Shown here piece by piece: positions 6,104-6,551 of a DNA stretch of 6,551 nucleotides. The stretch is from NCBI GenBank assembly GCA_945871545.1, contig CAMBWJ010000111.1, forward strand, positions 1 through 6,551, written 5' to 3'. Source of the stretch: an uncultured Clostridia bacterium. GTDB taxonomy: Bacteria; Bacillota_A; Clostridia; Christensenellales; Aristaeellaceae. Each line of letters begins with the position of its first letter. Position 1 is the first letter of the stretch. The notes under the pieces are model-generated. The model was not told the origin of the DNA. It ran no database searches and saw only the letters and a program-made list of their open reading frames with translations. Both the position numbers and the translations under genes were made by a program.

Positions 6104-6343
6104 ATGCGATGCAGTTGTCATGAGTGCGGCACCTACATGAACCAGTCCGAGGGGCTGGAGCTGGGCTGCGTGTGCCCGGAGTGCGGCTACCGCTGCAAGG
6201 CCTGCCTGGGCACCGACAGCGTGGTCAGCCGCGAGAAGCTGAAGAATCTGGCCAGCGACCCCGCGTTTCTGAACGAAATCTTCGGCGAACCGGAGATTCC
6301 GGTGCGCCCGGGCCGCAGCGAAACCGACGAATATCTGGATTGA
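6104..6343 (+). CDS. Small cysteine-rich protein (zinc-ribbon-like), unrecognised
   Basis: This 79-residue protein has eight cysteines packed into the first 34 residues: C3, C5, C8, C22, C24, C27, C31 and C34. The motif CxCxECG occurs twice, at 3-9 (CSCHECG) and 22-28 (CVCPECG), followed by CxxC at 31-34. The CHECG and CPECG knuckles are typical of zinc ribbons or rubredoxin-like metal sites, so a metal-binding fold is likely. The rest (about 40-79) is a short predicted helix (SREKLKNLASDPAFLNEIFG) and an acidic, Pro-rich tail ending DEYLD. I do not recognise a named family. AGGAG at 6089-6093 overlaps the stop of the serine ammonia-lyase and lies 10 nt before the ATG; the 13-nt gap indicates co-transcription. 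It could be a regulator, a metal carrier or an Fe-S accessory protein; nothing in the sequence decides this. Confidence 0.82.
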   Translation: MRCSCHECGTYMNQSEGLELGCVCPECGYRCKACLGTDSVVSREKLKNLASDPAFLNEIFGEPEIPVRPGRSETDEYLD

Positions 6344-6348
6344 GCAGT

Positions 6349-6551
6349 ATGAGCAGAGACATTCAAATCCGCGTCGCCCGGGAATCGGATGCGGCGGCGC
6401 TTCGGGACATCTACGCGCCCTACGTGGAGCGCACCGCCGTGAGCTTCGAGTACGAAGCGCCCGACGCAGCGACCTTTCTGGAGCGCATCCGCCATGTGCA
6501 GGCGAAATATCCCTATCTGGTGGCGGAATCCAATGGCGAGCTGCTGGGCTA
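6349..6551 (+). CDS. GNAT family N-acetyltransferase (phosphinothricin acetyltransferase-like), 3' truncated by window
   Basis: The first 67 codons are present and the frame is still open at the window edge. The start, IQIRVARESDAAALRDIYAPYV followed by RTAVSFEYEAPD and then YPYLVAESNGELLGY, is the N-terminal pattern of GNAT acetyltransferases of the phosphinothricin/MnaT-like group. Those enzymes transfer acetyl from acetyl-CoA to the amino group of small molecules or amino-acid analogues. The acetyl-CoA-binding motif A (Q/RxxGxG/A) would lie beyond the window, so activity cannot be checked. The ATG lies five bases after the stop of the Cys-rich gene and has only a weak ribosome binding site (GGAT at 6337-6340), which suggests translational coupling. 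The substrate is unknown. Confidence 0.88.
   Translation, partial: MSRDIQIRVARESDAAALRDIYAPYVERTAVSFEYEAPDAATFLERIRHVQAKYPYLVAESNGELLG

Overview
The window is 6.5 kb of GC-rich, densely coded bacterial DNA. Several things point to a high-GC anaerobic member of the Firmicutes (class Clostridia, perhaps a gut lineage). Three promoters carry TATAAT with 17-bp spacers, and two of these are perfect sigma-A consensus. Most genes have strong purine-rich ribosome binding sites. The XRE-plus-helical-repeat regulator, the DUF3783 protein and the MTH1-like Nudix hydrolase are all of types common in Clostridia. The taxonomic call is an inference from protein character, not a measurement.

Layout from left to right. 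Positions 1-61 hold the 5' part of a tRNA-Trp(CCA) on the minus strand, driven by a perfect consensus promoter and cut off by the window edge. A plus-strand promoter then leads to an XRE-family regulator (328-1386). A strong hairpin separates it from a convergent minus-strand M18 aminopeptidase (1431-2738). About 150 bp of non-coding DNA at 2739-2891 carries two divergent promoters: one reads left into the aminopeptidase, the other (perfect consensus) reads right.

The rightward genes form one tightly spaced series. They are a DUF4432/aldose-1-epimerase-like protein (2907-3962), a DUF3783 protein (3975-4352), a hairpin without a T-tract, a Nudix hydrolase of the 8-oxo-dGTP diphosphatase type (4421-4891), a single-chain iron-sulfur L-serine ammonia-lyase (4888-6090, ATGA overlap), an unrecognised 79-residue protein with eight cysteines (6104-6343), and the start of a GNAT acetyltransferase (6349 to the window end).

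The rightward genes look co-transcribed, at least in two blocks, but they do not make an obvious pathway. Sugar mutarotation, nucleotide-pool cleaning, serine breakdown to pyruvate and ammonia, and acetyl transfer are best read as a loose metabolic or housekeeping cluster. I see no mobile element, CRISPR array, phage gene or defence system. The parts most worth a second look are the Cys-rich small protein beside an Fe-S enzyme, the DUF3783 protein, the unusual architecture of the serine ammonia-lyase, and the two T-less hairpins that share a stem sequence.
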